This document shows positions 1 through 7,500 of a stretch of 12,537 bases of DNA, piece after piece; the stretch's first letter is position 1; each line of letters begins with the position of its first letter. Under the pieces are notes generated by a model. It searched no databases. It was given only the letters and a program-made list of their open reading frames with translations, and had not been told where the DNA came from. Source of the stretch: JBCDBY01 sp039182715 (GTDB lineage: Bacteria > Planctomycetota > PLA2); NCBI GenBank assembly GCA_039182715.1, contig JBCDBY010000112.1, forward strand, positions 1 through 12,537. Reading direction: 5' to 3'. The position numbers were made by a program, and so were the translations under genes.

Positions 1-2
1 AC

Positions 3-42
3 GGCTAGCCCCCGGCCCCCAGCCCCCGGCCCCCAGCCGCCC
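3..42. repeat. Heptad repeat arm, cut by the left edge
   Basis: Four consecutive 7-bp units of the form CCCCC[G/A]G fill 9-36, alternating CCCCCGG and CCCCCAG, preceded by a GGCTAG remnant and followed by a degraded CCGCCC. The units match the C-rich arm of the inverted array at 9819-9904 and resemble the one at 7654-7748. Only one arm is visible, and a G-rich partner may lie to the left of the window. It sits just beyond the terminator of the coiled-coil gene, so it is outside that transcript if termination is efficient. No coding sequence is supported here. Confidence 0.8.
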
Positions 43-78
43 AAAAAAGAAAGGCCCCTCGCCTGCCGGCGAGGAGCC
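43..78 (-). terminator. Rho-independent terminator of the coiled-coil gene
   Basis: Read on the minus strand, an 11-bp stem (GGCTCCTCGCC pairing with GGCGAGGGGCC, with one G-T type mismatch) closes a 4-nt loop. It is followed at once by a T-rich tract (TTTCTTTTTT, at 43-52). It begins 21 nt after the TAG stop of the gene at 100-1497. The order of stop codon, GC stem and U-tract is that of a textbook intrinsic terminator, and it is the only clear one in the window. Confidence 0.9.
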
Positions 79-99
79 TCCCCCATCGGAGTTCTCTTC

Positions 100-1497
100 C
101 TAGTACTCGATGAACGTCGACAGCGTTTCCTGCGTGACGACGAGCGCATTGATGGAACGGGCCTTCTCGAGGACCTCTTCGAGTCGCTTGCTGCGCTCCA
201 GCGCGTTGCGACGACGGGCGCCTTCGGCCTCCTCCTCGTCCTCGACCTCTTCGACGGTGATCTGGGGCTCGCCGAGCACGACGATGTCGACCTGATCATC
301 CAGGAAGCGGGTCACGACGATGCCGGCGCGCGCGAGGCGCGTGCGGGCGGTCTCGGTCGTGTAGGGGCCGCTCAGGTTGCCGAAGATGTAGGCGCGCAGC
401 TGGCCGCGCGGATCGAAGAACGGGTTCGAGACATTCATGCCCTCGCTGATGCCGGCGGAGGAGAGCTTGCGCACCACCTCGCACTCGGCCTTCGTGTTGT
501 CCACGCTGATGACGCGGATCACGGCGATGTCCTGGCGGCGGCTGCCCTTGCCCGCGCGCCACACCTTGAAGCGGGTGCCGCGCTTGAGGCGGTTGGCCTT
601 GCCGAGGTTGATGAACACGGTGCCGCGGATGTTCGAGACGACGAGAACCGAACCGTCGGCCGGGTCCTCGGCAAGCGCGATCTCCTGCTGGCGCATCATG
701 TTGGCGACGCGGTTCTGGAGGGCGCTGATCTGCAGCGCGTCCGCGCGCGCCTTCTGCTCCGCCTCGACCTTGGTCGACTCGACGGTCGTCGACATGGCGT
801 CGAACTTCGCGTTGGAGTTCTCGACGCTCTCACGCAGACCGGTCAGGTCCTGGACCTGCTGGTCGATCAGGGCCTGCTTCTCGTTGACCTGGTTCTGGAA
901 GTCGGTCTGGGCCTTCGAGAGACCGTCCGTGAAGATCGTGAGACGCTCCTGGAAGGAGTTGTACATGTCGTCGTTCTTGCCGTTGTTCGCCTCGGTGACC
1001 GCCTTCGCCTTGACGAGCGGGGCGGGCCAGAGATCGAGGAACTGCTTGAACGTCGCGTTCTCCTTCGAGATCGGGTTCGAGAAGAACTTCACCGTCACCG
1101 CGTCGCCCTCGCCGCGCTCGATCTTGCCCGTCGACTCGTCGGCGGTGTAGTTCGCGGTCTTGAGGTTCATCGAGCCGGCGGCGTCGCACTCCTCGGCCTT
1201 CTTGTGGATCTCGCCACGGAAGAAGTTCTGGATGGCGTCGCGCTCCGGCGCCACGTCGCCCGAGCCCTGCAGCGCCGCGTTGCTCATGCCGGTGACTTCG
1301 ATGACCGCGTTGTACGCGGTCTTCCAGCCATTGATCGTCGTGTCGGAGGCCGTGACCTGGGCCCTCGCCTTCGCGAGATCCGCCTTGGCCTGATCGCCCT
1401 CGTCCTTCCACACGAACGCCAAGGCGGCCGCGACGACGAAAAGGATCAGGACGGAGATGAACGCCATGTTGCCGATGCCGCGTTCACGGTTGCGCAT
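100..1497 (-). CDS. Membrane-anchored coiled-coil protein with beta-barrel-like and BRCT-like C-terminal domains
   Basis: A 465-residue protein of unknown function. I chose the ATG at 1497 because AGGAGG lies 8 nt upstream; a further in-frame ATG at 1527 has no such site. Residues 1-10 are basic, and 11-30 form one hydrophobic segment, so it should be a single-pass inner-membrane protein. Residues 33-50 and about 190-275 are heptad-like helix rich in Gln, Glu, Ala and Lys, likely coiled coil. Residues 279-358 look like a small beta-barrel of the FlgT C-terminal or SH3-like kind (VLVVSN, VFINLG, GTRFKVWR, GMNVSNP). Residues 366-465 have the strand and helix order of a BRCT domain (LRAYIFGNL, a helix, IVVTRFL, VDIVVLGE, KARSINALVVT), interrupted by an acidic insert at 414-428. 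The domain names are inferred from pattern only. It is monocistronic, with its own promoter candidate and terminator. Confidence 0.88.
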   Translation of the reverse strand: MRNRERGIGNMAFISVLILFVVAAALAFVWKDEGDQAKADLAKARAQVTASDTTINGWKTAYNAVIEVTGMSNAALQGSGDVAPERDAIQNFFRGEIHKKAEECDAAGSMNLKTANYTADESTGKIERGEGDAVTVKFFSNPISKENATFKQFLDLWPAPLVKAKAVTEANNGKNDDMYNSFQERLTIFTDGLSKAQTDFQNQVNEKQALIDQQVQDLTGLRESVENSNAKFDAMSTTVESTKVEAEQKARADALQISALQNRVANMMRQQEIALAEDPADGSVLVVSNIRGTVFINLGKANRLKRGTRFKVWRAGKGSRRQDIAVIRVISVDNTKAECEVVRKLSSAGISEGMNVSNPFFDPRGQLRAYIFGNLSGPYTTETARTRLARAGIVVTRFLDDQVDIVVLGEPQITVEEVEDEEEAEGARRRNALERSKRLEEVLEKARSINALVVTQETLSTFIEY

Positions 1498-1505
1498 ACG
1501 AAATT

Positions 1506-1511
1506 CCTCCT
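1506..1511 (-). promoter_or_regulatory. Strong Shine-Dalgarno site of the coiled-coil gene
   Basis: AGGAGG on the minus strand, 8 nt before the ATG at 1497. It decides the start codon against the ATG 30 bp further upstream, whose reading would run through this site. Most genes in the window have no recognisable ribosome binding site, so this one suggests high translation. Confidence 0.85.
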
Positions 1512-1556
1512 GCCCGGAACCGCCCAATGGCTCCGTGGCCTTGCCGAAATATTGCC

Positions 1557-1571
1557 GGACGCAATGCGTCC
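1557..1571. promoter_or_regulatory. 15-bp palindrome, possible operator
   Basis: GGACGCA and TGCGTCC are perfect inverted 7-mers around one central base. The palindrome lies a few bases downstream of where transcription would begin from the minus-strand promoter candidate at 1583-1610, a usual place for a repressor site. It could also form a small hairpin in the 5' leader of the coiled-coil gene mRNA. No regulator gene in the window is an obvious partner. Confidence 0.4.
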
Positions 1572-1582
1572 GAGCCGCAGAG

Positions 1583-1610
1583 ACTACAAAAGGGCCGGGA
1601 CCCGGGTCAA
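1583..1610 (-). promoter_or_regulatory. Candidate sigma-70-type promoter for the coiled-coil gene
   Basis: On the minus strand TTGACC (1605-1610) and TGTAGT (1583-1588) are separated by 16 bp. They match 5 of 6 and 4 of 6 bases of TTGACA and TATAAT. The predicted start near 1576 leaves a leader of about 80 nt before the ATG at 1497. The call rests on sequence match and position alone. Confidence 0.4.
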
Positions 1611-1620
1611 TGGGCGTGTC

Positions 1621-1649
1621 TTGACGCCCTCCCGGGTGGGCCGTAGCAT
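1621..1649 (+). promoter_or_regulatory. Candidate sigma-70-type promoter for coaE-rho
   Basis: TTGACG (1621-1626) and TAGCAT (1644-1649) are separated by 17 bp, matching 5 of 6 and 4 of 6 consensus bases. Transcription would start near 1656, giving a leader of about 100 nt to the coaE start at 1758. The leader contains GC-rich self-complementary stretches (for example around 1726-1742). With the promoter at 1583-1610 this makes a compact divergent pair only about 10 bp apart between the -35 elements. Confidence 0.4.
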
Positions 1650-1757
1650 CCCGAAATCCTGCACCGCCGGTGGGTTTCCGGCGGGCTTTCCTGCCAGAGT
1701 CCTCCCTGACCGGAGTTCTCCTCGGCCCCGGGTCCCCGGGGCAGCGGCCGTTCGGCC

Positions 1758-2348
1758 ATGCGATCCATCATCATCGGCCTCGTCGGGGGCGTCGCGTCCG
1801 GCAAGAGCACCGTCGCCGAGCTGTTCGCGGCGGAGCGACCGGTCACGCGGGTGGATGCCGACCAGCTGGCACGGAAAGTCGAGCGGAAACCCGCCGTCCG
1901 CAGGGCGATCGCCGAGCGATTCCCCGCATGCGTGGGGCCGGACGGCGTGATGGACCGCGAACTGATGGCCCGGCGGGTCTTCCGCAACCCCCGGGAACTG
2001 GCTGCCTTGGAAGCAATTCTGCACCCCCCCGTTCAAGCCGCCGTCCGGCAGGCGATCCGCCGGGCGACGACGCCGTACGTCCTGCTGGACATCCCGCTGC
2101 TGCTGGAAGGGGGCTCGGACGAACTGTGCGACCACGTGGTCTACATCGCCTGTCCCGCCCGGGTGCGCCGCCGCCGCGCGCGCGTTCACCGCGGCTGGAC
2201 CGAAGCGGAGCACCGCGCCCGCGAGGCGAAGCAGTGGCCGCTGCGCCGCAAGCGCGCCGCCGCGGACTTTGTTGTCGACAACGGAACCACCCCGGCCCGG
2301 GCCCGGCGCGACGTGCGCCGCATCCTGCGGCAGATCGAAAGAGAGTAG
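1758..2348 (+). CDS. coaE: Dephospho-CoA kinase
   Basis: CoaE phosphorylates the ribose 3'-hydroxyl of dephospho-CoA with ATP, the last step of coenzyme A synthesis, in the cytoplasm. The protein is 196 residues, close to the usual 200 or so. The P-loop is at residues 10-17 (GGVASGKS, with Lys16), followed by the substrate-site motif around VDADQLAR (32-39). Further family marks are LHPPV, the VLLDIPLLLEGG segment in place of the usual DVPLLFE, and the late block in which a Gln, a Lys and ADFVVDN follow each other. The C-terminal half is unusually Arg-rich. The start at 1758 is the only ATG that keeps the N-terminal beta-strand before the P-loop; it has no clear Shine-Dalgarno sequence. rho begins 4 nt after its TAG stop, so the two are probably cotranscribed. 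Confidence 0.95.
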   Translation: MRSIIIGLVGGVASGKSTVAELFAAERPVTRVDADQLARKVERKPAVRRAIAERFPACVGPDGVMDRELMARRVFRNPRELAALEAILHPPVQAAVRQAIRRATTPYVLLDIPLLLEGGSDELCDHVVYIACPARVRRRRARVHRGWTEAEHRAREAKQWPLRRKRAAADFVVDNGTTPARARRDVRRILRQIERE

Positions 2349-2352
2349 GCCG

Positions 2353-3828
2353 ATGGCCGCGAAGAAGAAGACGACCCGCAAGAAGGCCGCCCGCAAGAAG
2401 ACGGCGCGGCGCCGCAAGCCCGCGGTGGAGATGCCGACCAAGGAGGAGCTCGAGAAGCTCGAAGAGGTCGTCTCCGAGTTCGACGACGCCAAGGAGGCGC
2501 CGAAGAAGAAGGCGAAGACGACGGTCAAGCTCGACAAGGAGCTCGCCGCCTTCCACAAGAAGATGAAGAAGGGTCCGCTGCCGATGATCGAGCTGCAGCG
2601 GCTCGAAGTCGGGGCGCTCCAGCAGCTCGCGGCGAAGGAGGGCATCGAGGAGCACCAGTCGCTGGCCAAGTCGGCGCTCATCGTGCGGCTGCTGCGCATC
2701 CTCGTCGACGAGGATGTCGAGATTCGCGGCGAGGGCGTGCTCGAGGTGCTCCCGGACGGCTTCGGGTTCCTGCGGTCGCCGCTCTACTCGTATACGGCAT
2801 CGCCCGACGACATCTACGTCTCGCCCAGCCAGATCCGCCGCCTGGCGCTGCGCAGCGGCTCGACGATCACCGGCCCGATCCGGCCGCCGAAGGAGAGCGA
2901 GCGCTACTTCGCGCTGCTCAAGGTCGATTCGGTCGACCACGACAAGCCGGAGCTGGCCGCCGGGCGGCCCAAGTTCGAGGACTTGACCCCGCTCTACCCC
3001 GAGGAGCGGTTCATGCTCGAGACGCAGTCCGAGCTGGTCGAGACGCGCATCATCGATCTGCTGAGCCCGATCGGGAAGGGCCAGCGCGGGCTCATCGTCG
3101 CGCCGCCGCGCACCGGCAAGACGATCATCCTGCAGATGATCGCCAACGCGATCACCGCCAACCATCCCGACATCCACCTCATGATCCTGCTGCTCGACGA
3201 GCGGCCGGAGGAGGTCACCGACTTCGAGCGCAACACGAAGGCGGAGGTGATCGCCTCGACCTTCGACGAGCCGCCCGCGCGCCACTGCGCGGTGGCGGAG
3301 ATCGTCATCGAGAAGGCGAAGCGCATGGTCGAGTGCGGCAAGGACGTCTGCATCCTGCTCGACTCGATCACGCGCATGGGCCGCGCCTACAACGCCGAGG
3401 CGCCCCACTCCGGCCGCATCCTGACGGGCGGCATCGACGCGGCGGCGCTCCAGAAGCCGAAGCGCTTCTTCGGGGCGGCGCGCAACGTCGAGGAGGGCGG
3501 CAGCCTGACGATCATGGGCACCGCGCTCATCGAGACCGGCTCGCGCATGGACGAAGTGATCTTCGAGGAGTTCAAGGGCACCGGCAACATGGAGCTGGTC
3601 CTGAACCGCCAGCTCGCGGAACGCCGCATCTGGCCCGCCTTCGACGTCCAGCGCAGCGGCACGCGCAAGGAGGAGCTGCTGCTCCACCCCGACGAGCTCG
3701 AGCGCGTCTACGTGCTGCGCAAGATCCTGAACGAGATGCAGCTGTCCGAGTCGGTCACGCTGCTCCGGCAGCGACTGGAGTCGACGGGGAGCAACGCGGA
3801 GTTCTTGATGACGCTGGATGTGAGGTAG
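2353..3828 (+). CDS. rho: Transcription termination factor Rho with Lys-rich N-terminal extension
   Basis: Rho is the hexameric RNA-dependent ATPase/helicase that ends transcription at C-rich, poorly translated RNA. The protein is 491 residues, about 70 more than E. coli Rho; the surplus is N-terminal. Residues 1-23 are nearly all Lys, Ala, Arg and Thr, and about 24-75 are mixed-charge and probably disordered. A Rho_N helical domain (about 80-117) and the RNA-binding cold-shock fold (about 127-192, with GFGFLR and DDIYVSPSQIR) follow. The ATPase core has Walker A APPRTGKT with Lys256, the DERPEEVT catalytic Glu283, Walker B ILLDS with Asp337, the Q-loop LTGGIDAAALQKPK, and the R-loop near FKGTGNMEL. 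Arg253 stands where E. coli has Lys181, a bicyclomycin-contact residue. I placed the start at ATG 2353, 4 nt after the coaE stop; an upstream in-frame ATG (2269) would overlap coaE by 80 bp. Confidence 0.97.
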   Translation: MAAKKKTTRKKAARKKTARRRKPAVEMPTKEELEKLEEVVSEFDDAKEAPKKKAKTTVKLDKELAAFHKKMKKGPLPMIELQRLEVGALQQLAAKEGIEEHQSLAKSALIVRLLRILVDEDVEIRGEGVLEVLPDGFGFLRSPLYSYTASPDDIYVSPSQIRRLALRSGSTITGPIRPPKESERYFALLKVDSVDHDKPELAAGRPKFEDLTPLYPEERFMLETQSELVETRIIDLLSPIGKGQRGLIVAPPRTGKTIILQMIANAITANHPDIHLMILLLDERPEEVTDFERNTKAEVIASTFDEPPARHCAVAEIVIEKAKRMVECGKDVCILLDSITRMGRAYNAEAPHSGRILTGGIDAAALQKPKRFFGAARNVEEGGSLTIMGTALIETGSRMDEVIFEEFKGTGNMELVLNRQLAERRIWPAFDVQRSGTRKEELLLHPDELERVYVLRKILNEMQLSESVTLLRQRLESTGSNAEFLMTLDVR

Positions 3829-3846
3829 GGCTGCCCCTCCCCTACC
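3824..3846. repeat. Inverted repeat carrying the stop codons of two convergent genes
   Basis: GGTAGGG (3824-3830) and CCCTACC (3840-3846) form a perfect 7-bp stem around a 9-nt loop. The left arm contains the TAG of rho and the right arm contains the complement of the TAG of the transglycosylase gene. Only 13 bp separate the two stops. No T-tract follows on either strand, so it is not a canonical intrinsic terminator. It may still be a 3'-end structure shared by both mRNAs. Confidence 0.5.
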
Positions 3847-4456
3847 CCTCCGCCTGCAGCGTCTCCCGATACGCCATCACCTTCTCCACGTACGCCCGCG
3901 TCTCCGGGAACGCGTGCTGCTTCAGGATCGCCGTCGTGTCCGGCGCCTGCTTCTGCCACTTGCGCACGCGGCCGTAGCCGGCGTTGTAGGCCATCAGCAC
4001 CATGCGAACGTCGCCGCCGAGGCGCTTGGCCAGCCAGGTCAGGTAGCGGCAGCCGAGTTCGAGGTTGGTCAGCGGATCGAACAGCTCCTCCGTGCTGATC
4101 GGCTCCGACTGCGGCCGGCCGGCCATTTCGGTCGCCGTCGGAATCTGCAGCTGCATCAGGCCGTAGGCGCCGGCGTGCGAGACCGCCTGCGGATTGCCGC
4201 CCGACTCGGCGTAGACCACCGCCTCGACCAGCGCCGGGTCGAGGTTATGGCGACTCGCGACCACGCGGATCGAAGTGCGGAGGTCCTCCTCCTGCTGCTC
4301 CCGCTGGATGACCAGAATGAGGATCGCGCCGGTCAGCGCGATCAGCGACGCGGTCCAGACGAAGAGGCGGCGGCGCGGCGTGAGCCGCGACACCTGCATT
4401 TCCGCCTGGCGGGACTGCAGGTCTTTCATCAGGGTCAGGTCGTCCGTCTCCGGCAT
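3842..4456 (-). CDS. Membrane-anchored lytic transglycosylase, SLT family
   Basis: This 204-residue protein should cleave the glycan strands of peptidoglycan, forming 1,6-anhydro-muramyl ends. Residues 1-30 are charged and cytoplasmic, and 31-50 form one membrane helix. The SLT domain (about 65-200) is therefore periplasmic. The catalytic Glu is Glu84 in AVVYAESGGNP; AYGLMQLQIPTA (98-109) and AYNAGYGRV (157-164 region) are the two other signature blocks, and ETRAYVEKVMAYR closes the fold. It matches the catalytic part of Slt70/MltC-type enzymes without extra binding domains. The start at 4456 lacks a Shine-Dalgarno site; ATG at 4429 is an alternative that would shorten the cytoplasmic tail only. 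It lies 37 nt downstream of the HEAT-repeat gene on the same strand and converges on rho. Confidence 0.93.
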   Translation of the reverse strand: MPETDDLTLMKDLQSRQAEMQVSRLTPRRRLFVWTASLIALTGAILILVIQREQQEEDLRTSIRVVASRHNLDPALVEAVVYAESGGNPQAVSHAGAYGLMQLQIPTATEMAGRPQSEPISTEELFDPLTNLELGCRYLTWLAKRLGGDVRMVLMAYNAGYGRVRKWQKQAPDTTAILKQHAFPETRAYVEKVMAYRETLQAEG

Positions 4457-4475
4457 CGGGACGGACGACCGTAAC

Positions 4476-4505
4476 CCCTACCCCCGACGCGCCCTACCCT
4501 CGACG
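4476..4505. repeat. 16-bp tandem duplication around a stop codon
   Basis: CCCTACCCCCGACG (4476-4489) and CCCTACCCTCGACG (4492-4505) agree at 13 of 14 positions with a period of 16 bp. The right copy includes the TAG stop of the HEAT-repeat gene on the minus strand and the left copy lies just behind it. The duplication fills most of the 37-nt gap before the transglycosylase gene. It may be a small slippage event. Confidence 0.6.
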
Positions 4506-7500
4506 CTCCGCTTCGATCCGCTTTTCTTCCTCGTCCCACCAGTCGTTGAAGATACGGATCGACCGCTCGCGGTCCTGGGTGCTGAGGAAGTACTCGAGCG
4601 TCATCGGCGCGCCCTTGCCCATCCGCTGCGCCACGATCGCGGACGCGTTGCGGGCGAGATACCAATCGTCGTCGCGCATCACGCGCAGCAACAAAGGCAC
4701 CGCCTCGTCCGCCGCCCCGGGCACCGGCGGGGGCGGCGGCGGCGGATTCTTGCTCGCGTCCGGGCTCTCCTTGGAGGCCTTGACGAAGGCGTCCAGAACC
4801 TTGGTCTGGTAGCCGCGCAGCTTCAGCGCGTCCCGGAACCAGGAGGCGGGCGTGGCGGTCGACTGGGTCTTGAACCAATCCTCGTAGTTGCGCGCGATCG
4901 TGTCGTAGTCCTCCGACTCGAACCCCTGGCTGGTGAGCACCTCGAGATGCTGCACCGCGGCGCGCGGGTGACGGCGCGCCTGCACCATGCGAATCAACTG
5001 CCTGACCCCGACCGCTTCCCAGCGGCGCGCCAGGCCGAGCGCGGCCGCGTCGCGGCTGTTCACGTCGTCGCCGCGCAGCACGCGCTTGAGCACCGGCGTC
5101 GTGCGCGGATCGTTGAAACGCGCCAGCACGTTGACCAGCGCCACGCGCGCGTTCGACCCGACGTCGGTCAGCTCGAGCCGCTGGACGAGCGTGTCGACCA
5201 GTTCCGGCGTCTCCAGCTCCACCACCGCGAAGGCGGCGGCGGCACGGACGGTGCGGTCGGTCTCGTTCTCGAAGACGCGCAGCAGCAGCTCCGCGGAGCC
5301 CGGCCCCTTGCCCGCGCGCAGGCCCTCCACGGCGCGTCGCCGCACCTCCGGCTCGGCGTCGTCGAAGAGCAGCGGCTCGATGCCGCGCAGGCCCTCCACG
5401 CCCCCGATCAGGCCGTACGCGTACGCCGCCGCGGCACGGACCGACTTGCGCGTCGAGTCCTGCGCCAGCGAGGCGAGCGCCGGCAGCGCCTTGGTGTCCT
5501 TGCGACGCGCCAGCGCCTCGGCCGCGGCCACGCGCACGAGCACAGACTCGTCGCCGAGACGAGCCCGCAGCGGATCGTTCGACATGCGCTCCGGCACGTC
5601 TTCCAGCGCACGCGTCGCGGCAATCCGCAGGCGGAAGTTCTTGTTCTCGCTCAGCACCACGATCTGCTCCGGCCGCAGGCTCTTGCAGACGTGGTAGAGC
5701 AGCTGCTGCGCCTGCGGACCGACGCCGAGCGCGATGACGTTGATCACCTTCATCGACACGTCGGGGCCGGCGGCGGGCACGAGGAACTGCACCGCCTCGA
5801 TCACGAACTCGGTCGTCGCCGGCTCGGAAGCGACCGCCTTGATGAGCGCGTCGATCTGCTCCGGCGTCATCGCCTTCGCGCCGCCCGGCAGGTCCTTCAT
5901 CGTGAGCACGGCGCGCTCGCGGTCTTCGACGTAGATCATGTCGTCGAGCGACGCGGCGATCAGTTCGCGCAGCTTATCGGCGCGCTTGGTCTCATCCGAC
6001 TCGGCGGAGAACCAGCGGTTCATCTCGCCAAAGAAGAGCGGCCAGCTCGGGTAGGCGTCGCGGTCCCAGAAGTGCTGCCAGCGGTACCGCGTGCCCAGCT
6101 TCATCATGTGGCCCATCGCCGCCCGGCCCGCCGTGCTCTGGTTGCCGAAGGCGACCGTGCGCACGAGATCGCCGACGCGCACCACGACGAGCGCCTCGTC
6201 GTCGGCGACCTTGCCGGCATCGGACTCCGGCGTGTCGAAGAAGCCGACTTCCTTGAGCAGCTTGACCGCGTCGGCGATGTCCCGCTCCTCGACGGCGAGC
6301 GCCTGGCCCCACTTGTAGGTCGGGCGCATGCTCGCGACCGGCGCGATGCGGATGCCGTTCTTGCTGCCGCCGCCCGGAGGGCGCACGTCGATGACGGTGC
6401 CGAGGAAGTCGTCCTCCTCGACGTTGATCAGTTCGCGGCGCGCACGGAAGTTGTCGCCGTGGTCCTGCCACCAGGCCGCCCACGCGGGCGCCTGATCGGG
6501 CATGTTCTTGCCGGTGATGCGTCGCAGCATGGTGTAGGCGAGCGGCATCACCGAGGAGAAGTCGCGGTAGTGGCGGTTGCCCGCGCCGACCGCCTCGATG
6601 AGCACGATCGGGATCTCGCGGTCGAGCAGCTTGACGAGGTCGGGATCGGAGGTGCGGAGCGCGACCTGTGCCAGCGCCAGCGCCGCCGAGGCCTGCGCGA
6701 GCAGCTCGCGCGGGTGCGCGAGGCCGCGGGCGGACTGCAGCTCCTTGAGCGACTCCGGGGTAAAGGGCTGCGTGCGATAGGCGGACGAGTGCAGCGACAG
6801 CGCGATGGCGGCGTAGCTGCGCTCGCGCCAGTAGCTGAGTTCGCGCGTGATGAGCGCGTTGAGCGCGTCAAGATTCCCCTGCTCCGTACGCGACGCGCAG
6901 AGCTGCATGGCACGGCGCGCCACGCGCGGTGACGGGTCGCCCAGCGTGCGATAGATCGCCGCCGAAACTTCGCTCCACTCCACGCCCTTGGTCTGCAGCA
7001 GCCGGTCGACCATCTGCACGCCGATCTCGCGCGCCACGGCGAGGTCGGTCTCCTGCCGGTCGAGCAGCTCGAAGACCTGGTCGAGGTTGTCGCGCTGGAT
7101 GTGCTCCCGCACGAATCGGACCGCCTGGTGGCGGAGCGTGGTCGTGCGAAGGCGGAAGAAGCGGAACGCCTCGCGCACCGCCAGCTCGGCATCGAGCTCG
7201 TAGGCGGCGTCGAGATAGATGCGCGCGTACTTGTGCTGGTCCTTCTCGGCGGCGACGAGGATCAGTGTGCGCGCGTGCGTCTTGTCACCGATGCGGCCAA
7301 GCACGTAGGCGCCGCCCGGCTTGAGGCGGGCGTCGGTGGCGCGCTGGCTGATGAGCACGCCGACGATCGGCTCGAGGCTCTTCTCCTTCTGGACCACCAG
7401 CATCTCGGCCGCGCGCCGCGACCGGTTGCTGGGCCAGCCGGCGAGCTGACGGATCGCCTGACCAATCGGGTCGCGCTGGTCGCCGCGCCGCTCCTCGACG

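Noticed and set aside
2269..2352. Longer N-terminus for Rho from an upstream ATG
   Set aside because: It would overlap coaE by 80 bp and add non-conserved residues, while ATG 2353 gives the typical Lys-rich start 4 nt after the coaE stop.
1843..3687. 614-codon minus-strand frame across coaE and rho
   Set aside because: It is antisense to two well-recognised genes and its product is compositionally biased without motifs.
4275..6932. 885-codon open frame on the plus strand opposite the HEAT-repeat gene
   Set aside because: The translation is Arg/His/Leu-rich with no recognisable domain, and the opposite strand encodes clear HEAT repeats with a signal peptide. Long antisense frames are expected in DNA this GC-rich.
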